In this document: positions 24,118 through 35,099 of the stretch, piece by piece
Numbering within the stretch: position 1 is the first letter of the stretch
Layout: each line of letters starts with the position of its first letter
Assembly: GCA_963965975.1 (NCBI GenBank)
Contig: OZ014411.1
Span: 12,850,501 to 12,914,500 of the forward strand
DNA from: Xestospongia bergquistia
Lineage: Eukaryota; Porifera; Demospongiae; Haplosclerida; Petrosiidae
Length of the DNA: 64,000 nt
Reading direction: 5' to 3'
Notes under the pieces: generated by a model
The model's input: the letters and a program-made list of their open reading frames with translations, nothing else
Told to the model about the DNA's origin: nothing
Database searches by the model: none
Made by a program: the position numbers and the translations under genes

Positions 24118-24477
24118 TCACTTATAAATAGATGATATTATATTCCTTAACCTGATGTGGGTAGTCTGTAATTTTAAATGACCTTTCTCTTGTTCTTTAA
24201 TAGTTCTTTGTAGTCTTTTTATCATCTCATCAGCATGTTCTTGTTGGTCATAAATAAGAGATATTCTCTGGTGAATAGTTTTGACCTCATCCGTCAGTTT
24301 TTGAAAAAATGGATGAGATCTGCTGGTGCTACTCAAAGTGACGGATGTATTCCTGTTATTACTTGAAATTCTTTGTACTTGGGCTAACTGAATGTTAGGT
24401 GTAGATCGTTTATAAGGAGATGATCTTATTGTCCTCACTTGACCTTGACTTTGACCTCCTAAAAGACTAGAAAACAT
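24118..24477 (-). CDS. Coiled-coil ORF1, arm C copy, intact
   Basis: A 119-residue copy of the ORF at 19,345, differing by a few substitutions (SSNR to SNNR, RIYLI to RISLI, QERAD to QEHAD). All changes keep the frame and are mostly conservative, and the helical C-terminal half is preserved. Upstream it shares the same AT-rich leader and GGCGCTAATTCC-type sequence (plus strand 24,501 onward) as the other copies. Confidence 0.5.
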   Translation of the reverse strand: MFSSLLGGQSQGQVRTIRSSPYKRSTPNIQLAQVQRISSNNRNTSVTLSSTSRSHPFFQKLTDEVKTIHQRISLIYDQQEHADEMIKRLQRTIKEQEKGHLKLQTTHIRLRNIISSIYK

Positions 24478-24994
24478 TACTACAAATTTTCCTTCCAAAT
24501 GGCGCTAATTCCAATATTACTTTTTGTTAATTATTATTAAATTTATTAATAGTACAAAGTTTAATTGATATTAAATATAAAACGTTTTATATTTTACTAA
24601 CTATCAGCAGTTTTCTGTTGACTTTTTGATTTTGTACGCAAGATGAAACTTGTATTACATTAAGCTGTGTCCCATTGTTGATAGTGAATATTGGATATTG
24701 TAGGTGTGTCCCTCCAAATTATGCAAAACTCTTAAAACAAAACAAATTTTCAGTATGACGATTCGATAACCATTATGTAGTTGCTTGTGAAGCTATAGGT
24801 TTCTAGTTGCTTATGAGTGACTTAAAGTATTTAACTTTAACTAAAAGTAGTTAGTTTTAGTTATTTTAACAATCTTTTTACTTCGTCAGTGCTATCGCAG
24901 ACTGCCATTAAACATATTCATAGTTACCGTTAATGAGATTCATAACCGACAGGGTTGCGCCCCACAAGAGCATGAAGACAAAATCTGCAGTACA

Positions 24995-25003
24995 TATAAA
25001 AGG
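24995..25003 (+). promoter_or_regulatory. TATA-like box before the structured element
   Basis: TATAAAAGG sits about 25-31 bp before the inferred 5' end of the 346-nt element, in an AT-rich leader. This spacing matches type-3 RNA polymerase III promoters and also ordinary TATA promoters. I could not identify a proximal sequence element. Confidence 0.4.
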
Positions 25004-25025
25004 AAACGAAAACAACCTTGGATAG

Positions 25026-25371
25026 GTTGTGTTGTGGGCCAGCGTTCTGCAATGCATCAGACCTCTGAGATGGTTACCAGCATACTCTACGGAGTATCCG
25101 AAAGGCCGACTAGGATAGGGCTGGTAGTCTCCCTTTAAACGAGATGAGGCTGGTGTATTTGTGGTTCCCGGTTCCTGAATGCGACATTCCCTAAGAGCTG
25201 GAATCCCGTACGGCTGGTTTTAAGTTAGGGCGATGCTCCAGCCAGGATTACCTCGCGAAGGCGAGGGTTACCAAGCCAGGTGGCGGTCCCAGCTAGCAAT
25301 AGCAGGGAATCCTGGAGCCTAAGTGGAAGCCTGAGTGGGTGAGCGAGTAGGAATCGTTTGGGCAACACAAC
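25026..25371 (+). ncRNA. Candidate 346-nt structured RNA, arm C copy
   Basis: A GC-rich island in AT-rich DNA. Its 5' GTTGTGTTG pairs with 3' CAACACAAC, closing the whole element. Internal hairpins include CCTCGC-GAAG-GCGAGG and a GGAGTAT-CCGAAAGG region. A TATAAAAGG box precedes it and a T8 run (25,375-25,382) follows four bases after the closing stem, as expected for a polymerase III transcript. I compared it by eye with SRP, 7SK, RNase P and MRP signatures and found no convincing match. It may be a diverged member of one of these, a SINE-like element, or something new. No open frame of note crosses it. Confidence 0.5.
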
Positions 25372-25374
25372 ATG

Positions 25375-25382
25375 TTTTTTTT
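25375..25382 (+). terminator. T8 run after the structured element
   Basis: Eight T residues follow CAACACAACATG. A T run of this length is sufficient for RNA polymerase III termination. Its mirror is at 18,614-18,621. Confidence 0.4.
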
Positions 25383-26425
25383 GTAAATCTTAACTTTTTT
25401 AATGAAATCTAAATAACCACTGGGAAGGAATGTTGGTATAACTGATCAGTGTTTTATAGAGAACATTCCACGAACTTCCTTTAAGTTGTATGCCATACAT
25501 GAAACATGCAATTGGTATTACAAAGCATAGCATCAATTTATCAGATAATAATTATTTAACTGGTTTAACAAGTTTGATTGGTTTATTAGATGTATTCAAA
25601 TTTTCGTATTGACAATATGTTTAAAAAATTAAGACATGATATTACAAATCTTAGTTATGGTTAAAATGGTAATCATTTGAGTACCTCCTTGCTTGGTATA
25701 TAGCTGCTGGCACTATTACTATAACTATACATAATCACCATTGCTATAGCTGATGAGACTGAGCATCCTTTTGAACAATACTATAGTCAAGTAGATTTTC
25801 TATAGGCTCTGCTATAATTCACCACTAATAAAAAGAACTATAAAAATAGGTTGATGGATATAAAAAGTGTTTAATAGTTTGAAGTGAGTGGTAATGCTCC
25901 ATGCAGCTAGGATAACCTTGTCTTTGTCATTATTTGTCTATTTCTAGTACCAGTGTATTCTTCTAAATGTTTTTTCCACAATATACAGGTAAACTTTATC
26001 TAATAGATCAAAGTCATCTCTCTCTCTGCCTCTGCCCTTCTTCTTAGCTCTTCTTTCAAAAGTAACACGTTACTGCAGTCAACAGCTTTCTATGACACTT
26101 TCCTGGATATTATACAAACATTGTTTGTGACTCTACTGCATTCTTCTAAGGTTAGTACAATTGGAATTAGCCATTTTGGTCTGGTAGGACAAAAATTTAC
26201 AACAAAGAACCAAAAATTTCAAAAGAACGGTTGAATTGTTTTGTCCTAGGATAAAACGTTTCGTGACAATATTATCATTATGTTAACCCTTTACGTCCCC
26301 ACTACTACTTTTTAACATAAAGTGAATTTCTAATGCGCATGCTCGGAACATGCTCCTACGCTCTTTATAAGCCTCTTGTTTGCAAGCATACAAGATAGCT
26401 AGTAAGTTAAATTGGAAGAGCATCA

Positions 26426-26527
26426 TTAGAATCAAGTGGAACTAATGAGAGGGGCACACACTTTATACTAATTCCATGCTAGAATTAAGATGTCAATTAT
26501 TGATGGGGTGGTATCTGAAATACTAAC
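26426..26527. repeat. ~100-bp direct repeat bracketing the palindrome, right copy
   Basis: Same orientation as 17,432-17,531, with a few indels. It starts eight bases outside the end of arm C. Confidence 0.75.
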
Positions 26528-27976
26528 CTCTTGTACTGTGAACAGTGTATCCATATATCTCAACTAATCACAATGAGATGAACTCCTTTAATTATTAATA
26601 TAACTATACAACTCATATTTTTACTTCCTCCTACGAACACATTAGGATGAGTCTGTTCAATTAAATACAAACTTATCAACAAACAAAACATATAAACATG
26701 TACATATTGACATGTAACACTTACCTTGTAAATGATGATGATGTCCTATAATAGACACATTTTGGATTAACTCTGGACTATCAATTAAAACCTGTCTGAC
26801 AAGTTAAAGATTATTTGCAAACCTGTTTAACTCAATTTATTTTGTATGTTGTTTACTACATGTTAACTCCTCCTCTTGGTGAAAAAAATTCACTTTTTAA
26901 CAGGAGCAATGACTGGTTCTAAAGGAGGTGCGGTCAGGTTACTATAGTAACAAACATAAACTAACCAGTAAGTGGCTTCTTGTATTATCATCTAAAATAT
27001 GCCCAAATAAGGTAATAGTCTAATTAATGCTTACCTCAAGATCAGGTCCATACTGTACTTTAATTACTATTATAGTTGTTAGATAATAACTTTATCTTCA
27101 AACAATACAATAGCTTGTGCTTGTAAATTAAGAGCATCTTCTCAATTTCCATAACTTGATGTACGTTTTCTGTCAAAATTTTCTATTGTCAAAATTTTAA
27201 AAAGTCAACAGACAAGCTTCACAAGAGATGTGTTCAATTTACTTATTTGGTAGGTTTTAAACTTTTAATATTTCACCTCTGACAAATGTATAGTTACAAT
27301 CTGTAACTTCTATTGTATTTAAAATACATAATACTATTAATTAGAGAATACAATAGATTACTTACTCATTGGTATCATCTTTATGTTAGTAAAGTACCTA
27401 GTTTTATATGGACCTATATAATTATAATAATATTTATTATTATATGGAATTACACTGTAGTAGTAAAGAATTCATATTTAATATCATCAGTCATGTCCTC
27501 TAGTAAATATTGAAATGTGGAATAAACTACAGTTCATGACACACATGTTATGGACAAGGACAGGGGAACTAGTAATTTAGTAAAAATGACACATGGTTTA
27601 CCTGAAATATCAATATCTACTAATACAGCAAATTATTCAATTATAATTTGTATGTAGATTTAAGAAGACTATCATTGTGAAGTAATAACATTATACTGTA
27701 CCACTCAATAATACAAAATTTGTTGGAATTTCATAATTTTACTTGCTTCAAAATCAAACATCATCTCTTTTTTAACTTGTTCAGTAAAATCATCATAATG
27801 TGATAGTGAGGGAACAACTACATCATCCTCACTATAATAGTAATTAAAATAATGTAAATATGTAAATTAGATTTATAATGTGGAATCAAGGGGTCTGACA
27901 TGAAGCTGAAATCTAATACACTCTTACTTATGTCCATATATATACACTAGATTTAGGAATTTTCATATTTTCAAAT
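26528..27976. other. No gene recognised
   Basis: AT-rich sequence with short open frames. The one at 27,313-27,513 is hydrophobic and isoleucine-rich from poly-AT codons; I see no support for it as a gene. Confidence 0.5.
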
Positions 27977-28469
27977 AGGTGGGTACTGGGCCACTGGCCT
28001 ACTGGGTAGGCAGTTTAATTAATCACATGAGCTAACACGCATTCGTCGTGTAGACTAACAGAAATGGATGACAATGGCTACTGGATGGATTCAGATTCCA
28101 TTTTAATATCTGCTTCTCTTTACTAAATAACACTTTCTGCAATGTACAAGATGCTTCTCTCTGTGATTATGTGGAAGCCTCCTTAATGTCACAGTTTAAC
28201 AGATAATTTTGTATGTTTCTACCTCTTTTTAAAAAGTTCTTCAACATAATAGAAAATGTGAACACACCATAATTATTGAGAATAATTGGTAATACTAGCT
28301 ATGTATAAGGGAATAATAGGATAGTTTACTAGGAATAAGGGAATAGAATAATGGGTTAAAATTTGGGAATAATCTGCCCAGGCCTAACATGCTACCAAGT
28401 TAATATATAGTTAATAAATAGTTAATACATATAGTTAATAAATACTTAATATAATTTATATGTACATTC

Positions 28470-28550
28470 TACAATTAGCCATTTACCAGGTAAGTCATCA
28501 CTTGAAATGTCCTGTCTAAATTGATAAGCTAATTCTTTAGAGTTTTTTTA
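28470..28550 (-). pseudogene. Exon-like fragment KELAYQFRQD, copy 1
   Basis: The minus strand reads KELAYQFRQDISSDDLPGKW, then LIVECTY. The partner at 35,402-35,485 reads the same with DV for DI. The DDLPGKWL ending loosely recalls death-fold-type domains, but it is too short to assign. No splice sites were fixed. Confidence 0.3.
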
Positions 28551-28559
28551 AAAATTTAG

Positions 28560-28800
28560 AAAATGTCATAACGTATATGCAGAAGGTTTTTAGTGAATTC
28601 TCGAGGTCTTCACTGAAAGCTGTGCTTTTTTTCAAAGGTTTTTCAGACTTTTAAGCTTTTTGTTCGTTTGACACTTCTTTTGGCAGAATTCTTAAGAAGT
28701 ACAGAAATTTAGCTACTGTCCACAATAGTTTGGTGGCTACCAGTGTTGTGTTTGCCAAGTTAAAGCAGTTCAATATAACTCTTTCTACTCTTTGTAGCTA
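28560..28800 (+). repeat. Dispersed ~220-bp repeat with coding-like frame, copy 1
   Basis: The plus strand reads FGRILKKYRNLATVHNSLVA, then TSVVFAKLKQFNITLSTLCS, in one open frame, with SLKAVLFFKGFSDF upstream of a stop. Copies are at 35,485-35,735 and 38,715-38,940 with frame-breaking indels. It may be a fragment of an unidentified mobile element or gene. Confidence 0.45.
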
Positions 28801-29029
28801 TAGAAAAGACTTAGTCTGAAAAATCTATAATAGTTAGAGAACACAGTCTGAAGTATGTATATACAAATGTGGGTAGTCACAATCTACATTGACCCAGTTA
28901 CATGTAAAATACATTCAATAACTAGTAATCTAATTTGATTGTGTTTGACCACATCTGTACATGAATAGCTTAAAATTTAACTCTAAACAAAGACATCATT
29001 ATCACATACATAATGGAATACAGTAACAT

Positions 29030-29095
29030 TACCTTTGTTCTCTAATTTAAGTCTCTCAATTTCACAGTGTAGTTGTTTGAGAGTATCACTATGTT
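29030..29095 (-). pseudogene. Coiled-coil exon fragment, copy 1
   Basis: It reads QHSDTLKQLHCEIERLKLEN then K|GTAATG, a typical heptad pattern. The copy at 35,967-36,035 has a TAA where this has CAA. It probably belongs to the same decayed coiled-coil gene as 33,552-34,020. Confidence 0.4.
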
Positions 29096-29174
29096 GAGTT
29101 CAATGATCATGAAACAAGAACAGAGTAAAAATCAATGTTATATTTACAATGACATATAACTATGGCAGTGTCTA

Positions 29175-29305
29175 GAGTGCTGGTAATAGAACGTCATACT
29201 TTAATGTGAAATTAATATTATATACTCCAGACCCTAAACCTTAAACATTGGAACCTAAATGTACTAATTTCACATTAAAGTATGGCATTCAATTACTGGC
29301 ACTTT
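29175..29305. mobile_element. 131-bp MITE, copy 1
   Basis: Inverted ends of about 40 bp (AGTGCTGGTAATAGAA against AGTGCCAGTAATTGAA, then CATACTTTAATGTGAAATTA) are flanked by TA at 29,173-29,174 and 29,306-29,307. It is non-coding and consistent with a Tc1/mariner-type non-autonomous element. Confidence 0.75.
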
Positions 29306-29659
29306 TATACACAGCATGTTATAATTACTACTGTATAGCCAGTAATAATTATTATATAGAAACAATTCACTCATTAATGGCTATAGTTGGTTACATGTAA
29401 TGATATACATGTACATGTACATACAGTGTATTACTCTTCTATTAGCAGCTTCATTCTCTGTTACTGGAGTAGATATCGTAGATGTAAAGGACAATGCTAC
29501 AGCTCCTATTGAATAATGAGCCTAGAGATAGGGTTACTACAGCAACAGTTGCTATAGTAACAAGGTGGTTAATTAATAATAACTTACAACATTCTGTAGA
29601 AGTGAAGTATTTGAATGAAAGAGAGGGAAATGGAATTTAAAATAGGAGCATAATCAAGC

Positions 29660-29860
29660 CACTTTCAGACCTGTTCATCTTTCTATTAAACTTGTAAATT
29701 GTCTTTTAACGCTGCTTCTTACATATGGACAATTAAAAAAGGAGTTAAAAAGTAAAGACCCGCCTACTTTAATGAAGGTATTATGTCAATGGTCCAGCTC
29801 ACTGCAATGCCAGAGGACCAACATTAGGCAAATGGTTGATCTTCAAACATATCTCCTGTA
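29660..29860 (+). CDS. Exon-like frame KKELKSKDPPT, low confidence
   Basis: After a TTTCAG acceptor-like site, the frame runs LLTYGQLKKELKSKDPPTLM, then KVLCQWSSSLQCQRTNIRQM, to TGA near 29,858. Composition is protein-like, but no start codon, donor or family is evident. A degenerate version of its leader recurs near 32,830-32,900. Confidence 0.25.
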
Positions 29861-29899
29861 TTGATCAGTTCTGTGAGACAATAAGTCAGACTTTGGTAT

Positions 29900-31230
29900 C
29901 TGGTGAATTTGGAGCTACTGCCGCTAAAGTGTCGACAAAGAAAGTCAACCCAAAATCATTAAAGTGATATTTGTGTATACTACAGCAGAATAAGTTAATT
30001 CCTTATGTAATATGATGTAAAACTTATGCAGATATTCATGCTTGGAGGTATGCTTGTCATGGTGATTGTAGACTAGCTTTGAGGACACTGGAATGGAATA
30101 AATGTAATCCAAAATTTAAAGAGTAATTATTGGATTATTCTTTTAAGACCAAAGCTTTGTGTATTTTTAATATTTCATATAGACTGGTCCCATTGATTTT
30201 GTTTGAAAAGAAATTACTAATGCAGAGATGACTATTGTATGAAAGTAGTAGTGACAGTATAACTTGACTTGACTTGTACAACAAATGCCTAACACTGTCT
30301 GTACTTTAAAATGTATCATTTAATACGATTCCAAATAAAACTGTTTTATTACCAAACTTTGCATTTTTATATTTACCATAAATAAATTGTATATTTGTTA
30401 TTTAGATATGTTACTGCATTACATGTTAATCTATTGCTACTAGTATATATCATCAAGTAGTAACACTTAATATACAGAGAGGAAGATCTTTGAGTTGGAA
30501 GGTGACAGTGATTATGCAGTCTCTCTGATCTCTATTGATCTCATCCAGTTTGTTGATATCTTGTGAGAGTACTGAACTTTGTCAAATACAACAAACAAGT
30601 TAAATGACAAATAAACATTTATTTTAATGATTAAAAACAAGAATAACAAATAATTACCTGAAAAAAACTTAATTAAAAATAACACTGAAACAGAAATTAA
30701 AATTTCAATTGGTGAAGAGTTCAATCAAAGAGGGTTTGCAGAGAATCTATTACTAGATTATCAGCACACGACTAGCGAGGAACAGCAAACGCGTGACCTA
30801 TCATTATGGCGGGAAAATATGTCATTATGGCGGGAAAACATAACAGCAGCACACGCGTTCAGCAAAAAGCTTACAAGAACAGCAAAACACTTTTAATAGG
30901 TTTTTAATTTAATTATTAAAAAAATTAATTAAATAATTTAGCTTTTGGTTAAAAAATAGTAATGATAATATGATCTAAAGAATTAGTAATATGACGATAC
31001 AATGTTTGTAAAATAATTCATTCAATAATATGATTGTAGTTGTTTAGTAACTAAAGATAAAAATTGAATTCTAAACTGATTCAGTTTTCAAAGTTATATT
31101 AAATCTAGAGTTGAAATTTTATAAGTTGGTGATTAGAGAATCAAGTTAAAATATAACTGAGATTAAGATAATTGACTTTTGACTAACTTTAGTAAAAAAA
31201 TTAATATTTTTTTGGAGAAACTCTATATAA
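29900..31230. other. No gene recognised; GC-box-like motifs
   Basis: Mostly AT-rich. At 30,808-30,816 and 30,829-30,837 GGCGGGAAA occurs twice 21 bp apart with TCATTAT before each copy, and again inside TTTGGCGGGAAA at 32,330-32,341. These match E2F-type sites. ACGCGT motifs lie next to each group. Confidence 0.4.
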
Positions 31231-31354
31231 TAAATTAAAAACAACATACTAACAAATTATAAACATGAAAAAATACAATAAAAAGAAAAAAAACTTAAAA
31301 TAAGACAGTTTTAATAGTTGAAAGTCCCCAAGAGTCCAGTAACTCCACAAGTAG

Positions 31355-31440
31355 AGAACATAGAGAAAGAAAAAAAGAGTTGTAACAACTGGTTTGCTAA
31401 AGAGTGAATGAGATGAATGGATGGAGAAATAGCTCACCTT
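31355..31440. repeat. Duplicated ~85-bp segment with donor-like end, copy 1
   Basis: It matches 32,150-32,235 (GTAGAGAACATAGAG through GATGGATGGAGA to AGCTCACCTT). Both copies end in GGTGAG on the minus strand, which could be a splice donor. No frame is convincing. Confidence 0.5.
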
Positions 31441-31595
31441 CTTCAACAGTGCTGCTCCTGCAAGGAAAGAAAAAGTAGTTATTAACTGAACTGGTGAAGA
31501 CAATGGATAGAGAGTGAAGAGAGACAGAGGAAGTGAAAAGGGACCACCAACACATACACACACAGCACACACACACGCGCCCTAAAAGATCAGAG

Positions 31596-31666
31596 CTCCT
31601 CCCCGCCACTCGGCGGCCCGAGATATTAAAAAAAAAATTTTTAGGCCGCCGAGCGGCAGGGAGGAG
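31596..31666. repeat. GC-rich hairpin with 23-bp arms
   Basis: Arms at 31,596-31,618 and 31,644-31,666 are complementary apart from two positions, around an A/T-only 25-base loop region. The core is CTCGGCGGCC with GGCCGCCGAG. It is striking in DNA that is otherwise about 70% A+T. Confidence 0.8.
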
Positions 31667-31820
31667 ATAATTAATAGGGTTTGTATGAGTGTGTGTATGA
31701 TGTATGGGCTGAATAGCCCAAAATAAAATTAAAAAATAAAAATATAAAAAAAGAAGAGAAAAGAAGGCTTGAAGGAAGACAGAAGAGACCAAGCAGGAGA
31801 GCGACTCATCTTTTACATCC

Positions 31821-31950
31821 AGAGAACGTCAGAGAAGAACAGTCAAGAACATCAGAGAACGCCAGAGAAGAACAGTCAAGAACATCAGAAGACATCAAAG
31901 AAGAACAGCCAACAACATCAGAGAACGTCAGAGAAGAACAGTTGAGTTCT
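31821..31950. repeat. 33-bp tandem repeat, four units
   Basis: Units begin at 31,821, 31,854, 31,887 and 31,920, each AGAGAACGTCAGAGAAGAAC followed by AGTCAAGAACATC with changes. The period is a multiple of three, but no frame continues outside the array. Confidence 0.8.
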
Positions 31951-32599
31951 GTAGAAACGAAGTAAAAGGAAAACTTTATTTAAAAATTCAAAAAATCAAT
32001 TGACAAAAATTATAAAATAAAACTAAAACGTTTGAGAACAAAAAAAGAAAAGAAAAAGATAAAGATGACATAACTAAAATGAAAAAGATGATCCAGCGAC
32101 GAGAGGTTATCCAACGAAGTACGAGATGATCCAACGATGAGGCGAATCGTAGAGAACATAGAGGAAGAAAGAGAGAGTTATTTGTAACAACTGCTGAATA
32201 GATGTGAGATGGATGGATGGAGAGATAACTCACCTTATAATAAAGTAAGCAAAATGAAGTACTTTTATATTATCAAGAAATCTCGTCATGCTTCAAATTG
32301 ACAACCTGTCAACACAAGCTTGTGACAAATTTGGCGGGAAACAACTACACGCGTGATCAACATTAATTGATTTTTAATTGATTTGATTAACAACTAATTG
32401 AATCTTCAAAATATACAAGTAGTTTTAACATTCTACAAGTTGTTAGTAGAAAGAAATATAGTTTTAAAGCAATGTGTATATACAATAAAAGGTATAATAT
32501 ATTCTATCAGAAACTTCCAAACTAAACAGTTTAGCAGTTTCAGCTTTTTCTATAACAATATGTTTGTATATATTATGAATTAGTGAAAGTAGTATAGAT

Positions 32600-33550
32600 A
32601 TGAAGGAGACAGCTATTGATGTTCAAATGGCTGAAGAGATAAACTAGACACAATCTTATCACACCAGTTGTATTATATGTACTTACCTATAACAATTAAA
32701 TGGAAGCCGTTTGAATTCTGATTTTTCCACCCTTAGCAGAAGCTGCTGCCTTCATTCTGCCATATATTGTGAACCATTCTGTACAAGTGAGGTTATCAGA
32801 ATGAAAGAGAGGGAAATGGAATTTAAAACTGGAACATAATTAGCTACTTTTCAACCTGCACATCTTTGTATTAGACTTAAAATTTGTCATTCTTTCTTTA
32901 TAAGCAAATTACATGTACACGTTGTATATATGGTAATATTGATATGCAAGCTACCCTCAGTAGGTACATGTATATGTAATATGGTATGCAAGCTACCCTT
33001 GATAGCTATTGAGGGCAGCTTCTATCCATTATTACTATATTAAATGTATATGTGCACCTACTGAGGCTAGTTTCCATACTGTATTACATATACATGTACA
33101 CGTACACCTATTGAGGATAGCTTGTATACTATCATTACCAGATTACATATATATATATATCTATTGAGGATAGCTTGTATACTATAATTATCAGATTACA
33201 TATATAGGTATATCTATTGAGGATAGTCCATACCATTACTAACATATTATGTGTACAAGTACATGTACTTATTGAGGGTAGCTTCCATACCTTTATTATC
33301 ATATTATATGTATATGTATATATACCTATTGAGGTTTGTTTCAAATGTAGACAGTTTCTCTTGAAATTCTTTATTATTTCTTAGAAAACTCTACAGAATT
33401 TTGATATAATTTTAGTATAGTGATGTGTTTGTGATGTATGTGAGATTGAAAAATAACTTGAATGATAGTTCTGAACCATGAGAATCAAATAATGAAATTT
33501 ATAGAACCAGAATGAAACATGGGAATGAATCATTACTAGCAACACACTTA
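32600..33550. repeat. AT-rich minisatellite with GAGGATAG units
   Basis: From about 32,930 to 33,345, degenerate units of 53-65 bp carry CTATTGAGGATAGCTTGTAT and an ATTACATATA stretch. The open frame on the minus strand (33,135-33,344) is a product of the repeat. The rest holds nothing recognisable. Confidence 0.65.
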
Positions 33551-33551
33551 C

Positions 33552-33733
33552 CTTACATTATGTTGGTCATTCTTCATGGTAGCATACTTCACTAACTGGT
33601 TCTCTAGTGCTATGATATGATCTTTACGTTCTACAAGTTCTTATTCCTTGGTTCCCAGGACTGAATCTTTAACCTCTAGAATAGAATATAATTTTTCTAT
33701 TGTCTCTTTTAGTTTGTTAGTCTTGTCATAAGC
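33552..33733 (-). pseudogene. Coiled-coil exon with one stop
   Basis: After a CCCAG acceptor the frame reads AYDKTNKLKETIEKLYSILE, then VKDSVLGTKE, an in-frame TAA, and ELVERKDHIIALENQLVKYA to a GTAAGG-type donor. Length is 60 codons plus two bases. The heptad-like pattern indicates a long coiled coil. The stop sits where a charged or polar residue would be expected, so the gene is probably dead or the base is miscalled. Confidence 0.5.
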
Positions 33734-33897
33734 CTGGGTCAGATGATAGCTAAATGGACAAATGTAATGTTGAATGGATGTATAGTATATTAATGGATGT
33801 ATGGTATGCTGAATGGATGTATGATATGTTAAATGGATTCACAGTAGAACATAACAAATGATGAAATGGATTAAGATCTTAACCACACCTACCAAAT

Positions 33898-34020
33898 GTA
33901 CAACTTCTAACAGTTCTTTTTCACTTTCATATTCTTTTAATATTCCTTCTAATCATTTGACATGCCCCTCCCATTGTGCAGAGACTCATTCTAAATTAGT
34001 TTGAAAACATTTGTTCTCTT
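33898..34020 (-). pseudogene. Upstream coiled-coil exon with two stops
   Basis: It reads ENKCFQTNLE, TGA, VSAQWEGHVK, TGA, then LEGILKEYESEKELLEVVHL to a GTAGG donor. Same strand and style as 33,552-33,733, and probably the preceding exon of the same gene. Confidence 0.4.
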
Positions 34021-34029
34021 ACAAAGCAA

Positions 34030-35033
34030 TAACATCAACTTCAGATGATTCCTACAGAAATGGACGCAGCCAGATCATGTGACCAGATCTTGACAAACTA
34101 TAACTACCCACTCACATAATGAGAGAAGTACAAGGAATATATATTAACTACATGTATTGAGACATCTATGTACATGTATAGTTGATAAGAATATTAAAAT
34201 ACCAACAAAGACACCATTATAACTATACCTGTATATTAGCTTAAACCAGCATTACCAGTAGTTGCTACAGATGTATTCTGCTTTGCAGAGCTAGTCTATT
34301 GAGGTCATCCCCTTGAGAGACTAATATAGAACTACATGTAAATAGCAATAATTTCCCACCATTCATGGTTACTTTACCATTTTATTTTGAATAGACAAGA
34401 TCTCTTATATAGGTCAGTGAATAAATTAGATAAACTTGAACATATTGAATAAAATTTTTTCTTATATTTATTAGAACAAGCCACATCAATAATTAGCTCC
34501 ACCCACCAGACATTACTAATTAATTATTCATAATACTGTTAACAGACAATAACTCATTACTTTATCACATTGTTTACATCTCCTATATCATTCTGTTTGA
34601 AAAGTGCATTTATACATATTGAATAAGGTTTTTTCCTCTTTATTAGATATAACTGCTCATATAATGGGTAATGGAGCACAGAAGGTTGAACTTCTTATTG
34701 TTAACAGTAGCCCACATCATTATTACAAGTTTTATGATATTCAAATGGTTGGGTATAGATAGATTAAGAAAACTGCCTATATAAGTTCAACTATAATTAT
34801 GATAACATATTTTTTATGCATATCTTTTGTTTAAGGTCATACCATTCTTATTTTTGGCTTGTTTGAAATGTTTTATTGTCATTACATTTAATGAGTTTTT
34901 TAGAAATTTCTATTGACATATATGACTATGACTGTTGCTCCATTTGGGGTAATCTATGCCAGGCACAGATATAGAGTTAATAATAACTTATAAATTTTAG
35001 AAAATATAAGATATTAGAAATGCTTAGTGGTTC

Positions 35034-35099
<66 letters not shown>

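Larger units (their letters stand above)
22670..26418. repeat. Palindrome arm C
   Basis: Inverted partner of 17,582-21,163. Its 23,030-24,540 part is also the inverted partner of block A and shares block A's TAG in ORF2. That links arm C's history to block A as well as to arm B. Confidence 0.88.
27977..29592. repeat. Direct duplication, copy 1
   Basis: It matches 35,319-36,527 in the same orientation; copy 2 lacks about 400 bp corresponding to 28,050-28,455. It includes a K-E-L-A-Y-Q-F exon-like piece, a dispersed ~220-bp repeat, a coiled-coil exon and a 131-bp MITE. Copy 2 abuts the inner end of the right inverted arm. Confidence 0.85.

Noticed and set aside
25026-25371. Telomerase RNA, because of a CCCTAA hexamer
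   Set aside because: Only six bases of a possible template are present on the inferred transcript strand, shorter than usual, and no other hallmark is recognisable.
31249-31792. Two overlapping hydrophobic minus-strand frames
   Set aside because: They run through CA repeats, A-rich runs and the GC hairpin, and their composition follows low-complexity DNA. No family or splice support.
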